64,000 nucleotides of DNA from Aromatoleum diolicum (GCF_012910955.1 NZ_WTVQ01000015.1:1-64000); one strand, 5' to 3'; numbered from the stretch's first letter, positions 17,516 to 27,001 are shown. A program made the numbers and translations. Notes: generated from the letters alone by a model not told the origin.

Positions 17516-18952
17516 TTAGAGGACTTCATCCTTCATGTTGTACCAGCGGTACAACCACCATTGGCCGAAGCGGCGGAAGGGCGCGAAATACTCCGACTCG
17601 ACCATCTCGCGCACGTTGGGGAAAGGCAGCTTCGAGCGGAAGATCGGCAGCTCGGGGGTGCGAATGCCGGCGATGTTCTCGGCCAGGCGGCGGCCGGCCT
17701 GCGCCGAATACATCACGCCGTTGCCACCGTAGCCGAGCGCGTAATAGATCGTCTGCTTCGGGTCCGGCTGAAAGATGCGCGGCATCATGTCGTGGCTGAC
17801 ATCGACCCAGCCCCACCACGAGTAGTCGATCTGGATGCCTTCGAGCGCCGGGAACTTGCGGTGCAGGTCGCGGATCAGGAACTGCTTGTACTTGTCCTGC
17901 GGCGCGTCGCTGCCGGTGATCGCGCTGCGACTGCCGATCTGCACGCGGCCGTCGGGCAGCAGGCGGTAGTAGTGGCGCAGGATGCGGGTGTCGGTGATGA
18001 CCTGGGTCGTACGGAAGTTGCAGGCGTCGATCTCGGACTTCGTCAGCGGGCGAGTGACGATCGAGTTCGACAGGATCGGCAGCAGGCGATTTTTCAGTTC
18101 CGGATGCAGGCCGTTCGACGTGTAGCCACCGGTCGCGACACCGACCGCGCGGGCACGCACGATGCCGCCCGGCGTCTTGAGGTAATGCACGCCGTTGCGG
18201 GTTTCCCAGCCGATCACCGGGCTCGACGGATGGACTTTCGCGCCGAGCGCGCGCGCCTTCTTCAGGTAGCCGAAGGCGAGCTTGCCGGCATGGATGCCGA
18301 TGCCTTCCGGCTCGTGCATCGCGCCCGCGGCTTCCTTGTCATCGACGTATTCGCGCTTCACCGTGTCGGCATCGAGGATGCGCGCGTCGTACTTGAAGAC
18401 GTCGCGCAGGATCTTCGCTTCCTTCTCCAGCACCGGCATGACCTTGGGCCGGTGCGCGATGTAGAGATGGCCACCGGGCTGCGGCTCGCAGTCGATGTCC
18501 TTGATCAGATCCTTGAAGGTCTGCATGCCGTCGCAGATTTCCTCGTGCATGCGCAGGGCGGTATCGAGGCCGTAGCGCTGGATCCACTGCGAGCGCTTCA
18601 GGCGCCCCGACGCGCATTGGGCCTGGCCGCCGTTGCGGGTGCTGCAGCCCCAGCTGACGCGGTTGGCTTCGAGTACGGTCGCCTTGATGCCGTATTTCTC
18701 GGCGAGGAAAATCGCGGTCGTCAGGCCGGTGAAGCCGGAGCCGATGATCGCGACGTCGACGTCGATGTCGTGGGTGATCGGGCCATCGTCGGCGGGCGGT
18801 TCGCCGGCGGTACCGATCCAGTAGGTCGGCGCGTACTCGCGGCCTTGTCCGGGCGTCGTCGCGACCAGCGGGTCATAGGCCGGATCGTAAGCTTGCGATG
18901 GCGCGCTGGCCCGGCCGCTGGTGATGATCCGCTTTTCTGCAATGGCTTCCAT
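17516..18952 (-). CDS. tauY: FAD-dependent oxidoreductase, probable taurine dehydrogenase large subunit (TauY)
   Basis: A DadA-type amine oxidoreductase of 478 residues. The dinucleotide motif is VDVAIIGSGFTGLTTAIFLAEKYG; later segments are SWGCSTRNGGQAQCASG and GYGGNGVMYSAQAGRRLAENI, the second FAD contact. It probably oxidatively deaminates taurine to sulfoacetaldehyde and passes electrons to the respiratory chain. The assignment rests on the preceding small SnoaL-like gene (TauX) and the following TRAP genes, the tauXYKLM order known from Rhodobacter, and on xsc nearby. A related amine is the alternative substrate. GGAG precedes ATG 18952 by 8 bases; the longer frame to 19078 lacks support. 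Confidence 0.78.
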   Translation of the reverse strand: MEAIAEKRIITSGRASAPSQAYDPAYDPLVATTPGQGREYAPTYWIGTAGEPPADDGPITHDIDVDVAIIGSGFTGLTTAIFLAEKYGIKATVLEANRVSWGCSTRNGGQAQCASGRLKRSQWIQRYGLDTALRMHEEICDGMQTFKDLIKDIDCEPQPGGHLYIAHRPKVMPVLEKEAKILRDVFKYDARILDADTVKREYVDDKEAAGAMHEPEGIGIHAGKLAFGYLKKARALGAKVHPSSPVIGWETRNGVHYLKTPGGIVRARAVGVATGGYTSNGLHPELKNRLLPILSNSIVTRPLTKSEIDACNFRTTQVITDTRILRHYYRLLPDGRVQIGSRSAITGSDAPQDKYKQFLIRDLHRKFPALEGIQIDYSWWGWVDVSHDMMPRIFQPDPKQTIYYALGYGGNGVMYSAQAGRRLAENIAGIRTPELPIFRSKLPFPNVREMVESEYFAPFRRFGQWWLYRWYNMKDEVL

Positions 18953-18992
18953 GTCCCGACTCCTGTCTGTTATCGCGCGCGTGATTGCCGGC

Positions 18993-19412
18993 TCAGTTGC
19001 CAGCGCCGGCGACCGGCGGACGGTCCTTGCGATAGGCGTTCTTGACCGCGATCTTGCCGTCGCGGAAGGTGAATACATCGACCATCCGCGCTTCGATGCG
19101 GCTGCCGTCGGCCTTGGTGCCGCAGAACGTCGATTCCGACACGCCGCGATCGCCGCAGACGAAGTGTTCGCCGTTCAGCCACGCGGCATCGGGGAAGTTC
19201 TGCCACGCCAGCTGGAAACCAGCCCTTACGGCATCGCGGCCTGCGAAGCTCTTGCCCAGCAGGTCGGGACCGCCAACCGCATGGAAAACACAATCGTCGG
19301 CCATGAAGCTCATCAGGGCGTCGATGTCGTGACGGTTCCAAGCTTCGCTGAAAGCCTTCAACATCTCTGCGCTGGCTTCATTGCGGGTCTGGGTGGCTAC
19401 CTGGCTGCTCAT
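18993..19412 (-). CDS. tauX: SnoaL/NTF2-like protein, probable taurine dehydrogenase small subunit (TauX)
   Basis: A 139-residue protein with an NTF2/SnoaL fold: an N-terminal helix (LKAFSEAWNRHDIDALMSFMADDCVFH) followed by beta strands ending in DVFTFRDGKIAVKNAYRK. Alone it would be called a nuclear-transport-factor-2 family protein. Its position directly before the FAD enzyme (40-bp gap) matches TauX of the two-subunit taurine dehydrogenase. It is the first gene of its operon, behind a promoter that shares its layout with those of xsc and pta. GGAGAC precedes the ATG. Confidence 0.7.
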   Translation of the reverse strand: MSSQVATQTRNEASAEMLKAFSEAWNRHDIDALMSFMADDCVFHAVGGPDLLGKSFAGRDAVRAGFQLAWQNFPDAAWLNGEHFVCGDRGVSESTFCGTKADGSRIEARMVDVFTFRDGKIAVKNAYRKDRPPVAGAGN

Positions 19413-19448
19413 GAGAGTCTGTCTCCTTCGCTATCATTTTAGTTAATA

Positions 19449-19512
19449 CGGTACGTGATGTACCGATATTTGAAACTTGATTAACATTAGAACTCAAGCG
19501 CGCTAGTGTCAA
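19449..19512 (-). promoter_or_regulatory. tauX promoter with IclR-type palindrome
   Basis: On the minus strand, TTGACA (19512-19507), 17 bp, TAATGT (19489-19484), then 18 bp further the perfect palindrome CGGTAC-GTGAT-GTACCG (19465-19449). The same layout occurs before xsc and pta. A weaker second half-site (CGATAC, 19530-19535) lies upstream of the -35. Confidence 0.75.
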
Positions 19513-19586
19513 CACAAAATTCCGAAAAACGATACGTTTTTTATTTTTTTTCGGAATATCTAATCATTTAACGCGTAAACGCCCCG

Positions 19587-20420
19587 TCAGACGATACGAC
19601 CGGCCATCGGTGACGAGGGCGATGCGGCGAAGCGTCGCGGGATGCGGCCGGCGAGAAACGCTTCGCGCCCCGCCTCCACAGCCAGGCGCATGGCACGGGC
19701 CATGCGGATCGGTTCGCGGGCGCCGGCGATCGCGGTATTCATCAGCACGCCATCGCAGCCGAGCTCCATCGCGATCGCCGCATCCGAGGCGGTGCCCACG
19801 CCGGCATCGACAATCACCGGCACCCTCGCCTGCTCGATGATCAAGGACAGGTTCCAGGGGTTCAGGATGCCCATGCCCGAGCCGATCAGGCTCGCGAGCG
19901 GCATCACCGCGACGCAGCCGATGTCCTCGAGGATGCGCGCCTGGATCGGGTCGTCGCTGCAATAGACCATCACGTCGAAACCGTCCTTCACCAACGCCTC
20001 GGCCGCCTTCAGCGTCTCGGGCATGTTGGGGAACAGGGTCTTCTCGTCGCCGAGCACTTCGAGCTTGCACAAGGGGTGGCCATCGAGCAGTTCGCGGGCG
20101 AGTTGCAGGGTGTAGACCGCGTCCCTGGCGGTGTAGCAGCCGCCGGTGTTCGGCAGGATCGTGAATTGCGACGGCGGCACGGCGTCGAGCAGGCTCGGCT
20201 CACTGGCGTGCTGACCGATGTTCACGCGGCGGATCGTCACGGTGACGATTGCGGTGCCACTCGCGTCGACCGCCGCGCGGGTTTCGTCGAAATCGCGGTA
20301 TTTGCCGGTGCCCACGAGCAGGCGCGACGCATAGGTCTTGCCGGCGATCGTGAGTCCGGCCGATGCCGCGCCCGCGGTGTCGGCATCCAGCCCATCCGTG
20401 GGCGTGTCGTTCAGGTTCAT
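19587..20420 (-). CDS. thiG: Thiazole synthase ThiG
   Basis: A TIM-barrel thiazole synthase of 277 residues, with an N-terminal extension of about 20 residues before homology starts at [19 protein letters not shown]. Family motifs are [37 protein letters not shown] (Schiff-base lysine region), [16 protein letters not shown] and [17 protein letters not shown]. It condenses deoxyxylulose phosphate, dehydroglycine and sulfur from ThiS thiocarboxylate into the thiazole of thiamine. It lies 28 bp after thiS at the end of the xsc operon. No other thi genes are in the window, so it may be an extra or relocated copy supplying ThDP for Xsc. Confidence 0.92.
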   Translation of the reverse strand: MNLNDTPTDGLDADTAGAASAGLTIAGKTYASRLLVGTGKYRDFDETRAAVDASGTAIVTVTIRRVNIGQHASEPSLLDAVPPSQFTILPNTGGCYTARDAVYTLQLARELLDGHPLCKLEVLGDEKTLFPNMPETLKAAEALVKDGFDVMVYCSDDPIQARILEDIGCVAVMPLASLIGSGMGILNPWNLSLIIEQARVPVIVDAGVGTASDAAIAMELGCDGVLMNTAIAGAREPIRMARAMRLAVEAGREAFLAGRIPRRFAASPSSPMAGRIV

Positions 20421-20448
20421 GGGGGCGCTCCTCCTCTCAATGCTTTTA

Positions 20449-20658
20449 TTAGCCGCCGCCGATCGCCACGACGACCTCGACGCGATCGGCCGGATGCAAG
20501 ACGCGCTCTTGCCAGCCTGGCGACGCGACGACCTCGCGGTTGATTGCGACCGCGACGCGTTTTCCGAGCAGGTCGAGGCTCGCGATCAGGTCATGCAGCG
20601 TCTTGCCCTGCCCTACCGCGTGCGAGGCGCCGTTCAGTTCGATCGTGATCGTCGCCAT
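20449..20658 (-). CDS. thiS: Sulfur carrier protein ThiS
   Basis: A 69-residue ubiquitin-fold protein ending in AIGGG, with the C-terminal Gly-Gly needed for thiocarboxylate formation. [21 protein letters not shown] is the typical N-terminal region. It donates sulfur to ThiG, encoded immediately downstream. Its location after the sulfonate exporter gene, in the operon of the ThDP enzyme Xsc, is unusual. Confidence 0.92.
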   Translation of the reverse strand: MATITIELNGASHAVGQGKTLHDLIASLDLLGKRVAVAINREVVASPGWQERVLHPADRVEVVVAIGGG

Positions 20659-20732
20659 CTCAGGGCCTCGCGTGGAGGTCGGCGGCGAATTTCTCGGACG
20701 GGTTCATGGGCTCTCTGTTGTAGTTGGGGCGT

Positions 20733-21773
20733 TCAGGCCGCGATCAGCCGGCTCAGATAAACGACCAGCAGCATGTAGCCGGCGACGAACAGCGCCTCGC
20801 TGGACATCAGCACGATCGGCTTCCAGCCGAGTTCGGCGAGCTTCTCGAGCGAGGTCTTGACGCCGAGCGCGGAAATCGAGATCACCAGGCACCAGCGCGA
20901 CAGCGTCGAACTCGCCTCGACGACGGCATGCGACAGCAGTCCCAGACTGTTGAGCGTCGCCAGCGCCGCGAAGGCGACCAGGAACAGCGGCAGGATCGGC
21001 GTCTTCGTGTTGCTGCCACCGTTTGCCTTCTTGCGCTCGCCGTGGAACACCAGCGCCAGCACGACGACCACCGGCATCAGCATCGCGACGCGGAACATCT
21101 TCGCCAGCGTCGCCGCGTCGCCGACTTCGGGCGAGATGATCAGCCCGGCGCCGACGACCTGCGCGACGTCATGGATCGAGCCGCCGAGAAAGAGCCCCGC
21201 TTCGCTGACCGACAGCCCCGCGCTCTTGACGACGAGCGGATACAGCACCATCGCCACGGTCGAGAAGATCGCGACGCCAATCGCCGTGAGCAGCGTGTAG
21301 CGCTCGTTCTCGCGCGTTGCCGGCAGCGTCGAGGAAATCGCCAGCGTCGCCGAGATGCCGCAGATCCCGGTGCCGCCGCCGGAGAGCAGGCCGAGCATCG
21401 ACGGCAGTCCGAGAAGGCGCGCGAGCAGCAGGCCGAAGCCGATCGTCAGCACCACCGCACCGACAAGGGCGCCGACACCGATCAGGCCGAGATCACTGAC
21501 GTCGCTCGCGACGATGCGCGCACCGAGCAACGCGACACCGAAACGCACGAGCTTCTTCGCCGAGGCTTCGATGCCGGGGATGCATTTTTCGGAGTCCGAC
21601 AGAAAATGGAACGCGATGCCGATCAGCAGCGCGTAGAGAAATTGCGGTCCGCCGTAGTGCTCGGACACGAAAGTCGCCGCGACCGCGATCACGGTGCACA
21701 ACATGAAGCCCGGCATCAGCACGCGCACCTCGCTGAACATCGCGGGTGGCGCAATAGTTGTTTGAGTGGTCAT
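20733..21773 (-). CDS. tauZ: YeiH/UPF0324-family membrane protein, putative sulfate/sulfite exporter (TauZ-like)
   Basis: A polytopic inner-membrane protein of 346 residues with about ten hydrophobic segments. Family marks include GIAFHFLSDSEKCIPGIEASAKKLVRFGVALLG, LSGGGTGICGISA and GGSIHDVAQVVGAG. Members of this family (Cons_hypoth698) recur in C2-sulfonate clusters and are proposed to export sulfate or sulfite. It lies 95 bp downstream of xsc, whose reaction releases sulfite, so detoxifying export is the likely job; direct proof of transport is lacking. A DUF81-type exporter gene (tauE) lies in the second sulfonate block. Confidence 0.8.
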   Translation of the reverse strand: MTTQTTIAPPAMFSEVRVLMPGFMLCTVIAVAATFVSEHYGGPQFLYALLIGIAFHFLSDSEKCIPGIEASAKKLVRFGVALLGARIVASDVSDLGLIGVGALVGAVVLTIGFGLLLARLLGLPSMLGLLSGGGTGICGISATLAISSTLPATRENERYTLLTAIGVAIFSTVAMVLYPLVVKSAGLSVSEAGLFLGGSIHDVAQVVGAGLIISPEVGDAATLAKMFRVAMLMPVVVVLALVFHGERKKANGGSNTKTPILPLFLVAFAALATLNSLGLLSHAVVEASSTLSRWCLVISISALGVKTSLEKLAELGWKPIVLMSSEALFVAGYMLLVVYLSRLIAA

Positions 21774-21868
21774 GGAGTCGATGTCCGGTCGATAAGGTCG
21801 GGCCTGGCAGGGATTTGCGACGGACCGCCCCGCGGATCGGGCGGCCCGTCGTCGTTACGGGCGCGGTC

Positions 21869-23680
21869 TCAGACGTAGTCCTTGTACTTGTCGAGCAGGC
21901 GCACGGGCTTCGCCAGCGCGTCACGCCGGAACGGGTCGCCGAGTTCGCGCGTGCACATGATCTCGATGATGCAGGTCTTGCCCTCGTTCATCTGCATGTC
22001 GATGGCGCGCTTCAGCGCCGGGCCGACGTCTTCGAGCCGATCCACGGTGATGCCCTCGGCGCCCATCGCGCGCGCGATTTCCGCGAAGCTCTGGTTGTCG
22101 AGCTCGCCGGCGACGAAGCGGCGGTTGTAGAAGTCCACCTGGTTCTTCTTCTCCGCGCCCCACTGGCGATTGTGGAACACCACCGCCGTCACCGGGATGT
22201 TGTGCCGCACGCAAGTCATCGTCTCCATCAGGCTCATGCCCCAGGCGCCGTCACCGGCGTAGGACACCGCCGGACGATGGGGTGCCGCGACCTTGGCGCC
22301 GATGATCGTCGGGAACGCGTAGCCGCAGTTGCCGAAGCTCATCGCGGCGAAGAAGCTGCGCGGCTTCTCGAAGCGCAGGTAGCTGTTGGCGACCGAGTTG
22401 ATGTTGCCGATGTCGGTCGACACCATCACATCCTCAGGCATCGCTTTTTCCAGTTCGCGCAGCACCTGGCGCGGGTGCAGGTATTCGCCGCCGGAGAAGG
22501 GCTTTTCCTTGGCGTTCTCTTCGATCATGTCGAGGCTGAAGGGGTCGCGCTCGTGCGTCCACTCGTCGAGTTCGCGCTCCCATGCGGTCTTCTCGGCCTG
22601 CACCTTGGCATAGCGCTGCTCGCGCGTCGCGTCGCATTCCAGCGTGCGACCGGTCAGGCGCCACGTGAGCGCCTTGGCCGCGGCCTTGGCGTCGCCGCAG
22701 ATGCCGACCGAGATCTTTTTCACCAGGCCGAGCATCTTGTTGTCGGCGTCGATCTGGATGATCTTGGCGTTCTTCGGCCAGTAGTCCATGCCGTGCTGCG
22801 GCAGCGTGCCGAAGGGGCCGAGGCGCGAACCCAGCGCGATGACCACGTCGGCCTGCGCCATCAGCTTCATCGCCGCCTTCGAACCCTGATAGCCGAGCGG
22901 ACCGCACCACAGCGGGTGACTCGCGGGGAAGGAGTCGTTGTGCAGGTAGCTGTTCACGACCGGGGCGCCGAGGCGCTCGGCGAGTGCCTTGCATTCCTCG
23001 ACCGCGTCGGCCATCACCACACCGCCGCCCGCGATGATCACCGGGAACCTGGCGGTGGCAAGCAGTTCGGCCGCCTCGTTGAGGCTCGCTTCGCCGCCGG
23101 CGCCACGGTCGAGCCGCGCGGGCTTGGGGATCTCGCAGGTGATCTCGCCGTAGAAGTAGTCGCGCGGGATGTTGAGCTGGGTCGGGCCCATCTCGCTCAT
23201 CGCGCGGTCGAAGCAGCGCCCGGTGTATTCGGCCATGCGCGCGGGGTGGGTGACGTGGCCCTGGTACTTGGTGAATTCCTGGAACATCGGCAGCTGCTTG
23301 CATTCCTGGAAGCCGCCCAGGCCCATCGTCATCGTGCCGGTCTCGGGGGTCACGATCACCACCGGGCTGTGCGCCCAGTAGGCCGCACCGATGGCGGTGA
23401 CGCAGTTGCTGATGCCGGGGCCGTTCTGCCCGATCACCACGCCGTGGCGCCCCGACACGCGCGAGAAGCCGTCGGCCATGTGGCCCGCGCCCTGCTCGTG
23501 CACCACCGGGATCAGGCGGATGCCGGCCGGCGCGAAGATGTCCATCGCGTCCATGAAGGCCGATCCCATGATCCCGAACATGTCGGTCACGCCGTTGGCC
23601 ACCATCGTCTCGACGAAGGCTTCCGACGGGGTCATCTTCTGCGGGCCGATGACGACTTCGCGGCGGTCTTTTTCGCTCAT
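21869..23680 (-). CDS. xsc: Sulfoacetaldehyde acetyltransferase (Xsc)
   Basis: A ThDP-dependent enzyme of 603 residues that converts sulfoacetaldehyde and phosphate to acetyl phosphate and sulfite. It has the three-domain acetolactate-synthase layout: the catalytic glutamate (E62, in VVHEQGAGHMADG), a central Rossmann-like domain, and the ThDP/Mg motif starting at GDGAWG (about residue 476) and ending at HNRQWG. QWGAEKKNQ-DFYNRRFVAGEL and the C-terminal tail are Xsc-like and exclude acetolactate synthase and oxalyl-CoA decarboxylase. AGGAGA precedes ATG 23680. It heads an operon with tauZ, thiS and thiG and diverges from the cobS-like gene. Confidence 0.93.
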   Translation of the reverse strand: MSEKDRREVVIGPQKMTPSEAFVETMVANGVTDMFGIMGSAFMDAMDIFAPAGIRLIPVVHEQGAGHMADGFSRVSGRHGVVIGQNGPGISNCVTAIGAAYWAHSPVVIVTPETGTMTMGLGGFQECKQLPMFQEFTKYQGHVTHPARMAEYTGRCFDRAMSEMGPTQLNIPRDYFYGEITCEIPKPARLDRGAGGEASLNEAAELLATARFPVIIAGGGVVMADAVEECKALAERLGAPVVNSYLHNDSFPASHPLWCGPLGYQGSKAAMKLMAQADVVIALGSRLGPFGTLPQHGMDYWPKNAKIIQIDADNKMLGLVKKISVGICGDAKAAAKALTWRLTGRTLECDATREQRYAKVQAEKTAWERELDEWTHERDPFSLDMIEENAKEKPFSGGEYLHPRQVLRELEKAMPEDVMVSTDIGNINSVANSYLRFEKPRSFFAAMSFGNCGYAFPTIIGAKVAAPHRPAVSYAGDGAWGMSLMETMTCVRHNIPVTAVVFHNRQWGAEKKNQVDFYNRRFVAGELDNQSFAEIARAMGAEGITVDRLEDVGPALKRAIDMQMNEGKTCIIEIMCTRELGDPFRRDALAKPVRLLDKYKDYV

Positions 23681-23730
23681 TTGTGCTGTCTCCTGGGGTG
23701 AGGTCAATCAATCGAATAACGAACGTTTTC

Positions 23731-23795
23731 CGATACGATTTGTTCCGCTATCCGATACGTGATCGAACTTTAGGACGGCAAAAATAAAACGTCAA
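23731..23795 (-). promoter_or_regulatory. xsc promoter with IclR-type palindrome
   Basis: On the minus strand, TTGACG (23795-23790), 17 bp, TAAAGT (23772-23767), then 19 bp further the imperfect palindrome CGATAC-GATTT-GTTCCG (as read on the plus strand, 23731-23747). Order, spacing and intervening sequence match the tauX and pta promoters. Confidence 0.75.
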
Positions 23796-23821
23796 GCGTT
23801 AATTTCATTTTTCGGAACTTA

Positions 23822-23851
23822 TTGAAACTTTATTCGGAATATAGCTATCAT
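23822..23851 (+). promoter_or_regulatory. Predicted promoter for the cobS-like operon
   Basis: TTGAAA (23822-23827), 18 bp, TATCAT (23846-23851), about 30 bases before the ATG. It is flanked by TTCGGAA repeats (23811-23817 and 23833-23839) that resemble IclR half-sites, so the divergent module may be under the same control. Confidence 0.5.
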
Positions 23852-23880
23852 GCGATCGCATTGACCCCGAGGAGACTGCC

Positions 23881-24861
23881 ATGATGGAAATCGCGATCGA
23901 CAAGCCGGACCAGCTGGTTTCGGTGCGCACGGCGTTCGGAATCGATTCCGACCTGACGGTGCCGGCGTTCAGCGAACGTGACGACCACGTGCCGGAGATC
24001 GACGAGGCCTACCGCTTCAACCCCGACGTGACGCTGGCGATCCTCGCCGGCTTCACGCGCGACCGGCGGGTGATGGTCCAGGGCCTGCACGGCACCGGGA
24101 AGTCGACGCATATCGAACAGGTCGCCGCGCGGCTGAACTGGCCCTGCGTGCGCGTGAACCTCGACGGTCACATCAGCCGGCTGGACCTGGTCGGCAGGGA
24201 CGCGATCGTCGTGCGCGACGGCAAGCAAGTCACCGAATTCCAGGAGGGCATCGTGCCGTGGGCGCTGCAGCGGCCCGTGGCGCTGATCTTCGACGAGTAC
24301 GATGCGGGCCGCCCGGACGTGATGTTCGTGATCCAGCGCATCCTCGAGCGCGACGGCAAATTCACGCTGCTCGACCAGAACCGCGTGATCCGCCCTCACC
24401 CGTATTTCCGCCTGTTCGCGACCTCCAACACGGTGGGGCTCGGAAACCTGTCGGGCCTGTACCACGGCACCCAGGTGTTGAACCATGCGCAGATCGACCG
24501 CTGGAACATCGTCGCGACGCTGAACTACCTGCCGCGCGACGAGGAAGTCGCGATCGTGCTGGCGCGCGTGCCGGCCAAGAATTACGCCAAGGGCCGCCAG
24601 CTGATCGCTGCGATGGTCGCGGTGGCCGATCTGACGCGCAAGGGCTTCGCCGCCGGCGACATTTCGACGCTGATGTCGCCGCGCACGGTGATCACCTGGG
24701 CCGAGAACTGCGAGATCTTCCGCAACCCGGCGCTGGCGTTCCGGCTCTCCTTCCTCAACAAGTGCGACGAGGTCGAACGGCCCATCGTCGCCGAGTACTA
24801 CCAGCGCTGCTTCGGCGTGGAGCTCGACGAATCGTGGATGCGCGAAGCCGGAGCGCAGTGA
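23881..24861 (+). CDS. CobS-like AAA+ ATPase (MoxR-type)
   Basis: An AAA+ ATPase of 326 residues. Walker A (GLHGTGKST) lies at residues 68-76 and Walker B ([10 protein letters not shown]) at about 134-143, followed by [10 protein letters not shown], sensor-1 [10 protein letters not shown] and an arginine-rich sensor-2 zone ([12 protein letters not shown]). The whole length resembles CobS, the ATPase of aerobic cobaltochelatase. No CobN or corrin genes are here, so it is probably a relative acting with the VWA partner on another protein, as in other AAA-VWA pairs. It diverges from xsc, suggesting a task in sulfonate metabolism; this is inferred. GAGGAG lies 6 bases before the ATG. It overlaps the next gene by one base. 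Confidence 0.82.
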   Translation: MMEIAIDKPDQLVSVRTAFGIDSDLTVPAFSERDDHVPEIDEAYRFNPDVTLAILAGFTRDRRVMVQGLHGTGKSTHIEQVAARLNWPCVRVNLDGHISRLDLVGRDAIVVRDGKQVTEFQEGIVPWALQRPVALIFDEYDAGRPDVMFVIQRILERDGKFTLLDQNRVIRPHPYFRLFATSNTVGLGNLSGLYHGTQVLNHAQIDRWNIVATLNYLPRDEEVAIVLARVPAKNYAKGRQLIAAMVAVADLTRKGFAAGDISTLMSPRTVITWAENCEIFRNPALAFRLSFLNKCDEVERPIVAEYYQRCFGVELDESWMREAGAQ

Positions 24862-26588
24862 TGCCCACGCCGCAGCAAAAGGCGCAGCGGCAGCAGAAGG
24901 TCGAGGAGTTGTGCGCCGCGACGCTGCGCGCGCTGACCGGCGACGCCGCGCTGCACTATCGCGGACGGCGCCTGTACGCGGGGGCACGGCCGCTGCCGAT
25001 GCACGCGCCGCACTTGCGCGTCGATCCTGCCGAGGACGGTTTTGCCGACTGTCGCGCGACGGCCGACGGGATGGCGCTGCGCTTGCTGCACTCGGACGCC
25101 GACCTGCATCGCAAGCTGTGCCCGACGGACCCGGTCGAACGCCTGGTCTTCGAATTGCTGGAGCAGCTGCGCGTGGAGACGCGGGTCCCCGCCGACATGC
25201 CCGGCATGGCGGCGAACCTGTATGAGCGCTTCGAGAACTGGTCGCGCGCCTTCTATCGCTCCGGCCTCACCGAAGGCAGCCTCGGCATCCTGCTGTATAC
25301 GGTGGCGCAGATGTGCTGGTCGCGCCTGACGGCGCAGCGCGTGCTGGAGGAAACCGAGGACTACATCGAAGGCACGCGCGTGTCGCTGGTCGGCGCGCTC
25401 GGCACCGCGCTGGCCGGCATCCGGCGCCACCGCGACGATCAGGAATCGTTTGCGCGCCACGCGCTGGAGATCGCCCGCATCGTCGGCGAGCGCGTGCGCG
25501 CCGAACGCGCTGAAACCGCGGATGAGGAATCGGACAAGGAAGACGAGTACGCCAAATCCGGCTTCGCTTTGCTGCTGGACTTCGACGACGGCCAGGACGC
25601 CGGCGACGGCATCGCCGCCGCGACGACCGGCGCGAGCAAGGTGTTCGAGGACGCCGCCCTCGCCTACCGCGTCTACACGACACGCTTCGACACCGAGGTC
25701 GCCGCCGCCTCGCTGGTGCGCCGCGCGCTGCTGCGCGAATACCGCGAGCGACTCGACCGTCACATCGTCGAGCAGGGCGTGAACCTCCCCCGCCTCGCGC
25801 GCATGCTCGCCGCGGTGCTGGCCGAGCCCGCCCGCGACGGCTGGCTGTTCGGCGAGGAGGAAGGCCACATCGACGGCCGCCGCCTCGCCCAGGTCATCAG
25901 CTCGCCGGGCGAACGCCGCGTGTTCCGGCAGGAGCGCTACCTGCCGCATGCCGACTGTGTGGTCAGCTTCCTCATCGACTGCTCGGGCTCGATGAAGGCG
26001 CATATCGAACCGGTCGCGATGATGATCGACGTCCTCATCCGTGCGCTCGAGACGATCGGCGCGCGCACCGAACTGCTCGGTTTCACCACCGGTGCCTGGA
26101 ACGGCGGCCGTGCGTACCGCGACTGGATGAGCCGCGGTCGGCCGCGCCACCCGGGGCGGCTCAACGAGGTCTGCCACATGGTGTTCAAGGACGCCGAGCG
26201 CAGCTGGCGGCGCGCGCGCGCCGACATCGCCGCGCTGCTCAAGGCCGACCTGTTCCGCGAAGGCATCGACGGCGAGGCGGTCGACTGGGCCTGCAACCGC
26301 CTGCTCGCGAAGAGCGCGGCCCGGCGCATCCTGATCGTGATCTCGGACGGCTGCCCGTCCGACGGTGCCACCGCCCTCGCCAACGACCCCTTCTATCTGG
26401 ACAACCACTTGAAGGACGTCGTCGCCCGGCGCGAACAACAAGGCGCCGTGGAGATCCTCGGGCTTGGGGTCGGTCTGGACCTCAGCCCCTTCTACCGGCG
26501 CAGCCTCGCCACCGACATGACGCAAGGGCTCGACAACACGCTGTTCTCGGATATCGTTCAGTTGATGGGCGGCCGGCACCGGCGCTGA
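24861..26588 (+). CDS. CobT-like VWA-domain protein
   Basis: A 575-residue partner of the CobS-like ATPase. The N-terminal half is helical, with an acidic stretch (ETADEESDKEDEY, about residues 215-230). The C-terminal half is a von Willebrand A domain whose MIDAS begins DCSGSMK at residue 373, followed by TGAWNGG and VISDGCPSDGATA. This matches CobT, the chaperone subunit of cobaltochelatase, but the usual partner CobN is absent. The start at 24861 overlaps the cobS-like stop (TGATG), implying coupled translation and a fixed complex. Its target could be a metal- or cofactor-dependent sulfonate enzyme; nothing in the sequence proves this. Confidence 0.82.
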   Translation: MPTPQQKAQRQQKVEELCAATLRALTGDAALHYRGRRLYAGARPLPMHAPHLRVDPAEDGFADCRATADGMALRLLHSDADLHRKLCPTDPVERLVFELLEQLRVETRVPADMPGMAANLYERFENWSRAFYRSGLTEGSLGILLYTVAQMCWSRLTAQRVLEETEDYIEGTRVSLVGALGTALAGIRRHRDDQESFARHALEIARIVGERVRAERAETADEESDKEDEYAKSGFALLLDFDDGQDAGDGIAAATTGASKVFEDAALAYRVYTTRFDTEVAAASLVRRALLREYRERLDRHIVEQGVNLPRLARMLAAVLAEPARDGWLFGEEEGHIDGRRLAQVISSPGERRVFRQERYLPHADCVVSFLIDCSGSMKAHIEPVAMMIDVLIRALETIGARTELLGFTTGAWNGGRAYRDWMSRGRPRHPGRLNEVCHMVFKDAERSWRRARADIAALLKADLFREGIDGEAVDWACNRLLAKSAARRILIVISDGCPSDGATALANDPFYLDNHLKDVVARREQQGAVEILGLGVGLDLSPFYRRSLATDMTQGLDNTLFSDIVQLMGGRHRR

Positions 26589-26647
26589 CGCGTCGCACGA
26601 AGCGCACCGGCAATACCCTCAACCCTAGTCAGGAGGAAAACTCAGGA

Positions 26648-27001
26648 ATGGCCAAGACCAGAATGGTCGTGCAGTTCGGCATGGGGACTTCGATCCGCAG
26701 CCAGGACTACACGCAGGCAGCGGCGCGCGCGATTCGCGACGCCTTGTGGCACAACTCGCTCAACGTCGCCAGCGCGTTCGATTTTCCGCGCGAGCAGATG
26801 CTGATCGACGTCGAGATCGGCGTACAGAAGCCGGATGCGGTCGACACGGCGGCACTCGTCGGGATCTTCCCGTACGGCCAGCCCTCGATCAAGGTGGTCC
26901 GGGGCGGACTCGACGTCAGCAAGGCGGACGGCAGCGGCGTGACCGTGATCGCCAACGCCGCAATCGTGGTTTCCTTCGACATGGAGCGCACCCATGCCTG
27001 A
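26648..27001 (+). CDS. Lin0512-family protein, copy 1
   Basis: A 117-residue protein of unknown function that I recognise as the Lin0512 conserved family. It starts with VVQFGMGTSIRSQDYTQAA and continues with DALWHNSLNVA, VEIGVQKPDAVDTAALVGIFPYG and a glycine-rich strand VRGGLDV. It is small, soluble and has no signal peptide. It follows the CobT-like gene by 59 bp and is followed by a paralogue overlapping its end by 8 bases. The pair probably forms a hetero-oligomer. No reaction can be named. Confidence 0.75.
   Translation: MAKTRMVVQFGMGTSIRSQDYTQAAARAIRDALWHNSLNVASAFDFPREQMLIDVEIGVQKPDAVDTAALVGIFPYGQPSIKVVRGGLDVSKADGSGVTVIANAAIVVSFDMERTHA

Noticed and set aside
16394-19045. Open frame of 883 codons on the plus strand
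   Set aside because: It is the reverse shadow of tauK-tauX in GC-rich DNA; its translation is Arg/His/Asp-rich without domains, while the minus strand encodes recognisable families.
23881-26588. Cobalamin biosynthesis locus
   Set aside because: CobS/CobT likeness is clear, but no CobN and no corrin-ring gene is in the window, and the context is sulfonate breakdown.
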